Position numbers and translations under genes: made by a program. From Gonocerus acuteangulatus (Eukaryota > Arthropoda > Insecta > Hemiptera > Coreidae), in the NCBI GenBank assembly GCA_946811695.1, contig OX328131.1, positions 9,725,152 through 9,789,151 on the forward strand: a stretch of 64,000 bases of DNA, read 5' to 3'. Below, in pieces: positions 41,262-53,100 of the stretch (its first letter is position 1; each line of letters starts with the position of its first letter). The notes beneath the pieces were generated by a model. The model saw only the letters and a program-made list of their open reading frames with translations, ran no database searches and was not told the DNA's origin.

Positions 41262-41540
41262 GATGGGGGGGGGGACTGGGACCTTTCCCGGGGTATGGAA
41301 TACTAACAATTTAGAACTCGGAATAGTTTTAGCCAAGTAAAACGTTTTTTATATTTTATGGTACATCTGCATCTAGGCCATTAGCACCGAGTAAAACGGT
41401 ATTACACCAAAAATAAAATATTTTTTATGAACTAAGTAGTTTTATTTAATTTGTTTTTAAAGGTTTTATGACACATTTTTCCGATCAAATGAATATTTCG
41501 GGGGAGGGGGGTGCAGCCCCTCCATTATATACCCCCATGG
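41262..41540. mobile_element. G-tract MITE, copy 5, with nested SINE tail
   Basis: Interior GGAATACTAACAATTTAGAA and AAAATATTTTTTATGAACTA match the other copies. It is interrupted at 41345-41389 by a SINE 3' end. Confidence 0.8.
41345..41389 (-). mobile_element. Ultra-short family B SINE tail with TSD
   Basis: 45 bp (T-rich tail, then GGTACATCTGCATCTAGGCC...) between exact copies of AGTAAAACG at 41336-41344 and 41390-41398. Confidence 0.88.
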
Positions 41541-41645
41541 ATCGGCGCGTTTTCTTGAAGCTTGTTTCTTCAAAATCAAGGACTACAGCCCTGGAGCGGA
41601 GATCAGCTGTGGCTAGTTTGGTTGAACGTCAACCGTCGGGAAATA

Positions 41646-43801
41646 CAGCTGGTGTAAAAAGTATTGGAACACCCATAAATATTTTACTTTTTTAACATTT
41701 GTGACTAAAATAATGGTACTTTAGGTAAACAGAAGGCATCAATAACATGGTGATAAGCTATACTTGAAATATTCCCTGAAAATCAACATAAAAAAAACGG
41801 CATTTCTGTTAGTTATTAACATTTTAACAGTAAAATGCAATATTCTATGCGCAAAAAGTATTGGAACACCCGATTTCTTTACTATTGCACCTGGTCTATG
41901 GACGGGATTAACTCACTATTATCGGCAAACTTTGCCCTTTTAGGATGACTTGGTATCTTATATGTTCGAATCACCTTGTTTGAGTTCAATTTTTTGACAT
42001 TGGCCTGAAAGGGAGACGAATCTATGATGGAATGCAAAAATTATAATTAGGCTTCATAATTTTCGCAAATGCTTGCGAGGAATTTAAAAAATTGTAAACC
42101 TCAGCCATTTTTCCTTATCAAATATATTAAATCGGTATGGTACAACCGCTCTGCGGCGGCAAAACATCGTATCAGGTGACCGAAGAATCATACTGTATGA
42201 GATGAAAGATCAATTTTAAGAAAAGCACACACAAAACCATGGCTGATTGCAACAAAACTTGTGACTGAAATCTCGAGGATTATCTGACGGGACCTAAGTA
42301 GCAGTAGAGTAAGAAAAGATCTCAAGAAAAATTAATTACGCGGTCGAATAGTCCCGAAGAACTTTTGTGTAAGTAAAGTTAACAAATAGAAAATACTTTG
42401 CTATGCAAAATAAAGTGTTAACCATCCTGCTGGATACTGGCAGTGGTTTTAAAGTGTTCTTGAGTACAAAATAGAACTTTTTAGCCAATGAAGTTGACAA
42501 AGCGTGTGGAGGAGAGCGAATCTCGGGGCTTGGTGTCTACAGCCAAATATGAGTTGAGTTCATGGTGAGGATTGATTCTGCGATGCTACGATAGCTACTC
42601 CTATGAGCGCTGCCCCGATGTATTCTACGTCGATGGAGGGTGTTCATGCTGACTCACCATTGCATTGGTTTTGCTGGGAGTTAAGTAACCTTCAACAGTG
42701 AATTAGCTTTTGTTTATGAAAAAGCTCTGCTTATGTTAGTGAGAAAAAATGAGCCTTTACAATTAGTTCGCAATGTTCCTGACAAAGAAAAAGGGATTGG
42801 TTTCTTACTCGGAAAAATTAATGGAATCCTATTAATTTTAGCGAGTTGGATAGACTAGAGTCGCTTAAATTAATATAATTCTATTAATTGCGAGTTGGAT
42901 TGGCTAGAGTTTTCTTATATCTTCTTGAGCGAGTGGAGCGTAGCGTAGCGAGCGGAAACGCATATCATGCATTGCTTAATAAATGTAAAAGATCCAAAAA
43001 AAGAGACAGAGAAAAGGAATAAAATATGTTTGTTTACAAATATCGTTGTTTGTTATCCTTCATAACCTGCAAGTCAGCTTTAATGCTTAATAACTTTTTT
43101 CATAGTTGAGAGAATTGATTTTGATCATATTAACCTTTTTATTAATAAATATTACTTGCCACATTGTTCTTCCCCGCGCAAGTTTTGGTGATTCGCAAGT
43201 TTTGGTGATTTCAGCCATGGTTTTGAGTGTGGTTTTCTTAAAATTGATCTTTCATCACATACATCGAGACTCTTCTGTCTTCTGATATGATGTTTTGCTG
43301 CCTAAGAGTTGGTTGTACTATACCGATTTTAAATATTTGATAAGTAGACATAGCTAAGGTTTACAATTTCTTGCAAACATTTGCGCTCATTATGAATCGT
43401 AATAATAAGATTTTGTATTTTAACTGAGGTTTATTTTCCTCTCTGGCTAATGTTAAAAAAGTTGAACTAAATCAGTCTAATTCTAACACATAAGACACCG
43501 GGCCTCCTGCCGGACAAAGTTCATCGATTATATTGAATTAATCCCGTCCACAGTCCAGCTGCAATAGTAAAGAAATCGGATGTTCCAATACTTTTTACGC
43601 ATAGAATATTGCATTTTATTGTTAAAATGTTAATAACTAACATAAATGCTGTTTTTTATGTTGATTTTCAGGGAATATTTCAAGTATAGCTTATCACCAT
43701 GTTATTGATGCCTTCTGTTTACCTAAAGCACCCTTATTTTAGTCACAAATGTTAAAAAAGTAAAATATTTATGGGTGTTCCAATACTTTTTACACCAGCT
43801 G
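41646..43801 (+). mobile_element. Tc1-like element with long TIRs, dead transposase
   Basis: Termini CAGCTGGTGTAAAAAGTATT and complement are flanked by TA. The inverted repeats extend about 260 bp each, to TGGACGGGATTA. The interior at 42120-42670 keeps degraded transposase words (e.g. GDRRIILYEM near 42175) with many stops. A piece of the GAGCGAG...AACGCAT MITE (about 42816-42990) is inserted within it. Confidence 0.85.
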
Positions 43802-44039
43802 TATATAAAACTTAAAGCCAGGCCTCCAATAACGATTACTTGTCCAGCGATTTTTTTCTCATTAAAATGAAACTCATTATTTCAAATACCAGTGTACAAA
43901 CGTGCATCTAAGTAATTCGAAGAAAAGTAACTATTGAGATTGCACTTATGACGGAATTTTTGAAAAAAATATCTTCAAATCTTTATCGATCCTACCTAGT
44001 AGACACCGAAAATGACCTGGTAATCGTAATAGAAAAATT

Positions 44040-44370
44040 TGTTGCAAGAATTAACTAAAATGGTTCATTAGGAGGGGGGGTTACTCCGGACCCAAATAAC
44101 CAATTTGCCCCTACAAGCCATAATTTGTGTTATATTTCAACGAAACTAGGTATTCGTTGTGGTCATCAACGGAGAAAAAAGTGTTGCAAAAATAAACTAA
44201 ATCGATTTATTAGGAGGGGGGTTTACTCCGGACTCAAATTACTAATTTGCTCATAACGGTCGTAATTTCTACTGTATTGTAATGAAACGCGGTATACGTC
44301 CTGGCTATCTAATAAGAAAGAAGTGTTGTAGAAATGAACTAAATCGGTCTATCGGAAGGGTGGGTTTACT
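44040..44370. repeat. 143-bp repeat units, opposite orientation
   Basis: About 2.3 units of the repeat at 35515-36140 as its complement (GGTTCATTAGGAGGGG..TTACTCCGGACC, then AAATCGATTTATTAGGAGGG). Confidence 0.85.
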
Positions 44371-44413
44371 TTGTACTATGTTTGAATATAATTCACCCGC
44401 TAAAATGTAGGTT

Positions 44414-44834
44414 CAGGGCCGCCACATCTCAGAGCCGGGCCCAGGACCAGATCACGGGCCCCCCACTTCTCAGAGCCAGACTGAAAATTTTAGTACTTTG
44501 CTATATGACTTTGGGCATTTTAAAATTATTTTCATTTTGAGTTTTGAGCGAAATGAGAATAAACCCTGACAATCGGTGCAGCAAAGGTCACTTTCGGTAC
44601 TTGTAGTTTTTGTTACGAATATACTATTCTGGGACTACACTTGTTTTGTCGTTTATGTACATTAAAAAAAATATAGATCCAATTCAAATAAATATAGGCT
44701 ACGCCCGTCTATATTTCTAAACCCCATTCTTTTAACAAGCTCATAGCCTATATATTTTTTTCCAATTAGCGAGGCCCGGCCTGGGCCCAGGACAACAGTA
44801 CCCGGCTATCCCCCCCCCCCATGTGGCGGCCCTG
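44414..44834. mobile_element. hAT-type MITE, copy 2
   Basis: 421 bp, same termini as 37882-38160, flanked by an exact 8-bp duplication TGTAGGTT (44406-44413 and 44835-44842). It carries about 140 bp of extra interior sequence. Confidence 0.92.
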
Positions 44835-45581
44835 TGTAGGTTTGCAAAGCTATCACTAGGACCACCTTTTGTTATGACTTTATATGGGTTGTTCTCTTCT
44901 AACTTCTACCACTAGACGCGCTCTATCTCTTTCCTGCTTTATTAGATATATTTTTACACGGGGACGCGTTTATTATTCAACAAGATCACTAGACAAAAAT
45001 GTTAAGTTTTGTATATTTATTAATTATTGTAGTTCCATGCATACAGAAAACTCTAGAAGGAAACTAATTACAAAATTAATAATTGAAACAGTGTCTTATT
45101 ACAAATGTAAAAAGAGAAGAACTATTCATGTTTTTATTTTATTTATGTAGGTTATTTAAAATTAAGCAAATTATTTAGGAATGCAGACTACACTACCCAA
45201 ATCCTAAGGAAAGTGCTTAGTGATGCAGTTCCTGTGTGACAGACTTTTAAAATGTTTGATGAGCAAAATATTATTGATGGCCCAATTATTATCAACAATA
45301 TGTCAAAACTACTTTTTGCCATTCTGTAATACTGGAACAATTCCTAAGGACACTAACATAAATCTTGAAACAACTTGTAAAACTGCCCTTTCAATAATCT
45401 TTGATTTAAATCCATCCATTAGAAGGGGGTTCATCCGAATCCAAATTATAAATTTGCCAATACTGACCGTAACTTTTACTTCCTTGCAACGAAACTGGGA
45501 AGATGTGCGGTCCAACATTGAGGACCGTGTGTAAAAAAACAAAAACAAAATCAGTCCATTAGAAGTTGCGGCCAGAAAAAA

Positions 45582-45626
45582 ATTAATAATTTAGTCGGCT
45601 GTAAAAGAGCCGACTAAATTATTAAT
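45582..45626. repeat. Perfect 19-bp inverted repeat, 7-nt loop
   Basis: ATTAATAATTTAGTCGGCT, loop GTAAAAG, then the exact complement. It follows a degraded unit of the 143-bp repeat. No T-run follows, so it is not a canonical terminator. Confidence 0.9.
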
Positions 45627-45734
45627 CGGCATTTGATTACTTGTCAACTGGTGAACAATGAGCTTTGAATAAAAGAGCAAAGGTATTCATGGTTATTTTG
45701 TATTTATTTAGGCTAGTTTAAGCAAATTTTTAAG

Positions 45735-46231
45735 GGAATGTGGGGTTCAAAAACCCATACATTATCAGTTCCCTCATCGTCATCCGAAGAAAACTCCACT
45801 TCACTTTCGCTCACACCCGTCAAAAGTTCTTACAATTTTTGTTCAGAATACATTTTCTTAGAAGAAACAATTGTTACACACAATTGTTCTCTTGAAAAGC
45901 TCAAAATATACAGGAGAAATATGCGGGGTAAATTCCAGTTAAAGAAAAACAGCGGTTTTCAGCAGTAAAAAAGGGAAGGAGCAGGTATACGTACAAGTAG
46001 GCTGTGTAGTTGGAAGCCAAAGTGACAGAAATGAAGTCCTATGCTTCATATCGGCTTTCAAGGACACTGCAGCTTCTATAAACAGCCTACAGATGGAAAT
46101 AGTTATAATATAGATATAATAGCTTGTAGCAGCCAAGCGCAAAAGAAGCCAAACTGATATATCAGTTTGTAGCACCCGGGGCACTGCAGCCACCGGACTG
46201 ATATATCAGTCTGTAGCAGCATAAGGGTTAA
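45735..46231 (-). mobile_element. piggyBac-like 5' end, copy 1
   Basis: The right edge is TTAA (46228-46231). Inside it lie copies of the palindrome ACTGATATATCAGT. Further in, on the minus strand, the acidic N-terminus of a transposase is readable: MYSEQKL, a stop, then ELLTGVSESEVEFSSDDDEG (about 45858-45775). The rest is missing. It lies downstream of the M6PR-like gene. Confidence 0.7.
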
Positions 46232-46924
46232 TTTTCTTTTACTTACTCTCAACTATTTGTTGTTTATAACTATTAACCAAATTGTTCATAAAAAAAACCT
46301 TTGTTTACCTAATATACACTTAAAACATTGTTTCTTAATCAATTATCCTGATGTTAAAATGTTTCGTAATATAGGGGAGGGGGAGAGGGAGAGAGGAAGG
46401 GGGGGAGGGAGATAGGCGGAGAAAGAGACTGGATTATATAATATAATAAGACTGGATGACATTCTTTGCACTTTCTTTTAATAAAATAAAGGAGTTATGG
46501 GAAGATCACAGTACAGCATAAACAATCATATTTATTTAAAGAGAAAATAAAGTAGAGATATTTAAGAGTAATCAGTCTTTAATCAAGTTATAACCTACAA
46601 ATTGCAATTAAACTTAAACATACACTTAATGAGTTACGAGAACATTAACTCAATTACACCAAATTCAAGTATTAATCTTCTTCTGAGAAACATAATCTTT
46701 AAATCAGAGGAAAAAAAGCTTCATTCCAAAATATAACAATTATTTCAGCTTGTGCTGGCACAGTGTATATATAATTTATTTTCCCTTGTTGACCCAAAGC
46801 ATATTTACAAACATTCACCAAATAGAATCTATAAATAGTCCTAAAATATTTCTTCTCACTTCAAAATAAATTGTAAAAATATTCCTCTTCAGAAAATAAC
46901 AATGTAGTAAAAGGCACCTGCTGA
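46232..46924 (-). other. 3' UTR region of the M6PR-like gene
   Basis: AT-rich. TTTATT at 46531-46536 would be AATAAA on the minus strand, about 390 bp after the stop codon. Nothing else is seen. Confidence 0.45.
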
Positions 46925-47048
46925 TTATATTGTATCGTAGGGATCTGGATGCTTACAGCCGTTTATTAGGTATATGAACATCTGAAAAAGTATAGCTAAG
47001 TTAAATACTTAATAAAAATGTGAATATTTCTACAATAATCGCACAGCA

Positions 47049-47109
<61 letters not shown>

Positions 47110-50100
47110 CATATATACTACTACTACTACTTGTATAAAATTGTTCTAGTATTTTTCATAATTAATTGACCCTTTACTCAAATTTAGCAATTATCGAAAT
47201 AGGCGGAAGGCTAACAAAACTTCAACATATACTTAAACCTTGTAGGGACTATCTAATACGAGCGTATTGCGGGCATGACAGCCGGAGAGTCCAGGGCAGT
47301 TGACGTGCCCAGTGGCCTGAATGCTTTTTAGCTGTATTCACGTTTCTGTTTCTTTATACGTATAATTTTTTTTTTTACGTTTCCTATCATCTGAAGTAGC
47401 CGGAGTAGTCCCCTCTACTATCTAATATTTCCTTCATAATCAGAGTCCAATGAAGAAGTAACATTGCTATCAGATTTACACGGAAATAATTCCAATAATT
47501 CTTCATCATTGTACACTTTTGCAGACATATTGAAAACAATATATGACAGAGATAAGAATGCCAGTAAACTGTACAAAACCAGATAACAGACTGAAGGCTA
47601 AAACTACAAGGGATAAGGGCAGGTATACTCATAAAGTCGGATAGACAAAGAACAACGGCTCGTAAAGGGCCCATACAAGTGTATAAAATGCATTTCAATG
47701 AACTCTAGTGGCAAGGGGAAGTACTAGAACATGTCCCATCAACCAGTAGATGGAGCTAGGGTCGGAACTAATAACAAGGTCACAGTCCTCTAACACTGGA
47801 AAGAGCGAACTGATATATCAGTCTACAGGCTATGGGGATCGGTACGCTCCCAACTGAAATATCAGTCTACAGGCCACGGGAATCGGCGCGCTTGAACTGA
47901 TATATCAGTCTACAGGCTATGGGGATCGGTACGCTCCGAACTGATATATCAGTCTACAGGCCACGGGAATCGGCGCGCTTGAACTGATTTATCAGTCAAC
48001 AGTCCCGAATGGGTTAATTCTTTCCTACATGTCCCCTTTTGGGAATATTTCGGAAATATTATACAAACAAACGCTTACAGATAGGGCCGGTTTGGCAGTG
48101 ATGTTGAGTGTGACGCTTGTCGTTGTATGCCGTCATTAGCTCTTAAAGTGTGTAATGAAGTTTTATTTAGCTTTCCTCCTATTTCGATAACTCCAAGTAT
48201 TTTTTTGTTTTTTGTTTTTCATTCACATGTTCTAGTAAGATGAAAATGAATATATGTGATGGTGAGGCATGACATAGCCCTACTGGGTCGAGTCACGTGA
48301 AGGCTCATCGGGCCTAACAAAGCACATTGGGTAATTAATAATTCATTTGTCATGTGGAAAAAATCCATTTATAGAATACAGTAGACTCTCGCTTATCCGG
48401 CATTCTCTTATCCCTCCCTCTCTCTAATCCGGTGGTTTCCGAGAGGAAGGGACAGATCTCGAGACTCTAGTCTAGTTTGAACATTCATTACAAGTAGAGA
48501 GCAAGTTTTAAATATAATTTTAATAATATGTACGTTTTTAAATATGCAACATTAAAAATAGTACATATTATTATATCAAATAGTACATATTATTATATTA
48601 AAATAGTACATATTATTATATCCGGCGCTAATGACCAAGATTTGTCGATGCGCCGTAAAGAAAAACACTAATCAAATCTATTATATCCTCAAATAATAAG
48701 TTTTTTCACATACATAAGTGACTGCTTCTAACTGAATTCTCTAATCCGGCGTTTTGTCTAATCCTAGTGTATCCCAGTTCCGACGAAGCTGGATTAGGGA
48801 AAGTCTACTGTATATGTATTTCCTAAATATTAGAAACACAATAAAAAAGTGATTTTAAATAAATAATGTGCCAACGAATTTCATGTAAACAAGCAATAAT
48901 ATTAGTTTTATTTTATTTTAGTTTTTCACCATTTGGTGATAAAACTATTTCTTTCTCCTTAAATCATTAGGAATAAAAGTCTATTCTGTTAAATTCCAAA
49001 AGCCTCAGTATTTTTTAGCGTTAGTGTTGAATGTTCTGTTACATTAATCCAACAAAAAGAGAGTATCTTTTTGTTAGATGAATTACCAAAAAATCACTTT
49101 CACCAAATGGCTGATGTCATTTTTTCTTTTTTAAATATTATTGTATGAATGTGTACATATTACTAAGTCCACACTCTGTCAGTTTGTGCTATATTGATAG
49201 GTGAATATTGCAGTATGTACATGTAGGTCTGTCCTGTCTTGACTCAATGTAGGAGTGTGTCAGTCATGAATGGCCAATCCTGAGACGGTGTAAAATGACT
49301 TCTTTCCGCCTATTTGATCTTTTACTAGTCAACCAACAAGCAATAGAGAAAAATAAATAAGATAATAATTGAATAAAAGTTTGATTAAAGTTATATAAAA
49401 TGTGAAAAACATAACGTCTATTTATTTAATTAATTTTTAATGTCCAATTATACATAATACAGATTTTTGGGTCGGGTTATCTACAACTGACCACACTTTT
49501 CTTGCCACGATAGGACTAATGCATTTTCATTGTTTTTTTTTTGTTTTTTTTTTAGAAAGAACAGCCACTACCTTTAGGAATTAAGGCCACACCCTTAGAA
49601 ATGGAGTGCTCACGCCTTAACTCTCACGGCCACCAGAAAAATAATCTTTAGGATAGAAGTTGAATGGGAAGGAAAGTTATATAATGCAAGAAGTAAAATT
49701 TAAATAGAAATAAAAGAAAAATGCTAGTTACCTTCTTTGTTCCTAAAATTGCCGATTTCCAAAACTCTCCGTTTGGGATAGCTTCCCAGCCCCTGGCACC
49801 CCTGATAAACCTCAGAACACAAAATCCTCCAAAGAAATACAGAAGAAATATAACCAGTACAATGATAAGAAAAGTTGAAAACACTGAATGTCCTTCTACT
49901 TCAACAGAACCAACACAAGCCAAGTTAGAGATTAATCTGAAATTCTGAAAAAAAACAAAAATAAATAATAATAATAATAAAAGTTATGAAACTACAAAAA
50001 AATCAGAAAACAAAAAAGAAAACTTCTGCGAGCTTTAGATTTAATTGGAATAAAATAAACACTATTTGAGATGAAACAATTACAGTAGACTCTCCCTGAT

Positions 50101-53100
50101 CCGGCGTCTCCGGGACCCGGGTACAGTTGGATTAGCGAAAACGCTGGATTAGAGAATTCAGTTAAAAGCGGTCACTTATGTATTTGAAAACCCTTATTAT
50201 TTGAGGAAGCTGTACCATTTTTAATGTTGAATACTTAAGTAAAATTTGTTGTTGTAGTTGCTGCCTCTAACAAAACACAAATGCTTTCTTCGACTTCCAT
50301 TCAATGAAATACCACGGAACAAATGTTTGGCTAGCTAGGAAGGGAAGGTTTTCTAGGCAGGTCTAGCTTCGGTGAGTTCCAAGATCCTTCACTCAGTCTT
50401 CTCAGAGACTGCTCGATTAGAGAGAGCGACGGAGAAGAGAACGCCAGATAAGGGAAAGTCTACTGTATTTATATTTTAAGCAGTCAGGGAATAGTTGGGA
50501 TTCGGCTAGGAAAGCATCAATATGGTTTTTCTAAAAATCTGTATTAAGGACGTATCGAGTACTCTTTGGTAGCCTTTGTCAGGTAAAAGACTAAATTTGA
50601 TGTGTACGCATTCAGAGATCTCAATGCGTACACATCAACTTAAATACCAACAATATAAATTACAAAACTATCTACTCCAATATTTTCCACAATCTCTCTG
50701 GACCTCCTACCTAGTATTTTCCAATGTCCTCATTTCCGTCTGTGTGTCCTTCCATTAACACCTTTTCTCCTAAATTTTCATGTTTTTGATTATGTGCCCA
50801 AATTCTGAAGTAAGTTCTGAGAAAAAACTATTGTCACTTACCTGTTTATAATGTTACTTATTGGTTTTAACAAAAACATGTTCTTATAAGTGTTTTGTAC
50901 TTGTAGATCTACCACATTTCTTTATTGATTTAACTATTCTGTTTATTAATTCTGCATTTGTGTTTTGTCTTTTATCTGACGAAGGCTACCAAAGAGTAGC
51001 CGAAACGTCCTTAATACAGATTTTTACAAAAATTGTATTGATGTTTTCCTAGCCGAATCCCTACTGTTCCCTGACTGCTTATCACCTCGATGGCTAACTA
51101 TCTACACCTCATTATTTTTATTTTAAATTAAAGCGTAATCTATATCATTAAGCTCTGAATAGCACATCATTCAAAGAACCGTTTTGGCTTTATTTACAAG
51201 AGCGAATCGGATAAACCAAATTTTCAATCATATTGCGCAATAAATCAGGTCAGATTTCAGAAAATATGCCAAGCATCTCCTGAAACAACGATATTTAAAT
51301 ATTTTCATCACTTCTTGTATTTATTTTTCCTACTGGTATTTCTTATCTTGAAGAGTAAACGTTGACTCAAATTTTTCCACAATACATTGAATAGTGAGCA
51401 AACTACGTTGATAATGTGGACTAAAATGTTCACGAAGTGCACGTTTAGTATTCATAAAAGAATGTTTGATTTAATGAATTAGAATTTTTGTTTGTTTAAC
51501 AGAAATTCTTACAAAAATAACGAAACTATTCATCATTTTGATAAGAACAAACAAAAGTTAGAAAAAATTTTTAAAACAGAATAACGTGTTTTTTTAAATT
51601 TTTTTACTTACATAAATATTATCTTTTGAAGATTCCTTATCATATTGGACTTTATGATCTGTAGCATCTTGATCACATTCCAAAAAAACATTAGAAGTTC
51701 TAAAAAGAAGTAAAAAATGAAGCATTTTTTTGAAAATAACAATCTTAAGAAAATGGTTCATAAACTGCAAATAGAACAAACCTACGTCTTATTATTGGAG
51801 AAAACTAGAACAGGATTATCGTTGATTCGTCTCCACAGGAAGGAACTTTCTGAAACTGATCCTAAACTATAGTAAGCCTCATCAGTCTCGAGGCAGAGCT
51901 GAAACCAATATTTTAATTTTGTGTATTTAAACAATATTATAAAATTGTGACCCTTCTTTCTTTCAATATATTATTTAAATAAGCGGAAAGTCATGCATAT
52001 ATAAAACTCATCATCTTCACTTTACATGCTTTATTTATCGCTCTAAATGTTTCACGTCCCTTGACATCTCTTCAGGAGAAACTTAATTATCTACTATATA
52101 TTTGTCAAATACCACTTACTCACTCACTGACTATCATCGCCCAGGCCAAACCACTCGACAGAAAAATTTGAAATTTTTCATGGACACTCCCTTTGGATGT
52201 AAATACTCGCTAAGAAAGGTTTTTTGATATTCAAATTTTTAAGTACTTTTAGAGGGGTTTGAATTTTTGTTTAAAAGAGAGCATGCTCGACTAGGCAGAA
52301 TGCGTTGGTAGAACAATAACAGAACAGCTATTACCGTAATTTATCTATTTCATAATATTATCTTTAAATAGTTAATTTCAACTATGACGGCAGGCCTTGA
52401 ATTATTAGAAATAAACTGTCCCTCATAGAGTTTACACTATGAGGGACAAAATCACCATTTTAACTGAGGTTCATTTCAACTTGTCCCCCATAGAGTTTTC
52501 CTGGTGATGGTCCATCCTGGGTAATAATATCCCGAACCCTTGCCTCCTCACCCATCAGCATCCCCAGTCACAACACTTCTTGGGAATGCCCGCAAATATA
52601 AAGGGTGTTTCCAAATGACATCTGAGAAACATAAATTTTTAAATTTTAACGTACATTTATTATTGAGAACAAATTTTAACCTGTACTGGTACAACTCCTG
52701 TTACTGGTAACCTATAGATAACAGGTTATCGCTAGGTCATCTGTTTGTTGACACTGGTCCGGAGAGCCCCAGTGTCAAGAAACATTATACTTGATTACTT
52801 ATGAATTGATGAATAACATATAGTTTGACGGGAACCATGCTATAATAAACTGCAAAAAATTATATAGTAACATTAATTTTGATGATATATTATTTGACAC
52901 AATAAAAAAACTACTTATCTGCCGTGACGAAGCACGGGCATTCAGCTAGTAATATAAATAAAAAAAATAGGAACTTACAGATACTCCAGTTTTACATTCA
53001 TTAAGCGACACGTTGATAGTCCTGTTCTGAATTTCAACATTTTTACACGGATAGAATATTACTGTTCCTTTTGAAAGTGGCATGCTAAAGAACAAATTCA

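Larger units (their letters stand above)
50478..51104 (+). mobile_element. Penelope-like 3' end remnant with inverted partial terminus
   Basis: The right part (about 50600-51104, plus) matches the 3' UTR and terminus of the Penelope elements at 60-64 kb (GTACACAT..CAACTTAAA, then CTGACGAAGGCTACC, then TAGCCGAATCCC). The left part (50478-50590) is the same terminus on the opposite strand. Inverted terminal pieces are a known habit of Penelope insertions. Confidence 0.8.

Noticed and set aside
44884..45534. Two plus-strand frames (88 and 104 codons)
   Set aside because: They overlap a degraded 143-bp repeat unit and show no family signal.
52600..52640. Possible transposon terminus AAGGGTGTTTCCAAATGAC
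   Set aside because: No matching inverted end or transposase nearby.
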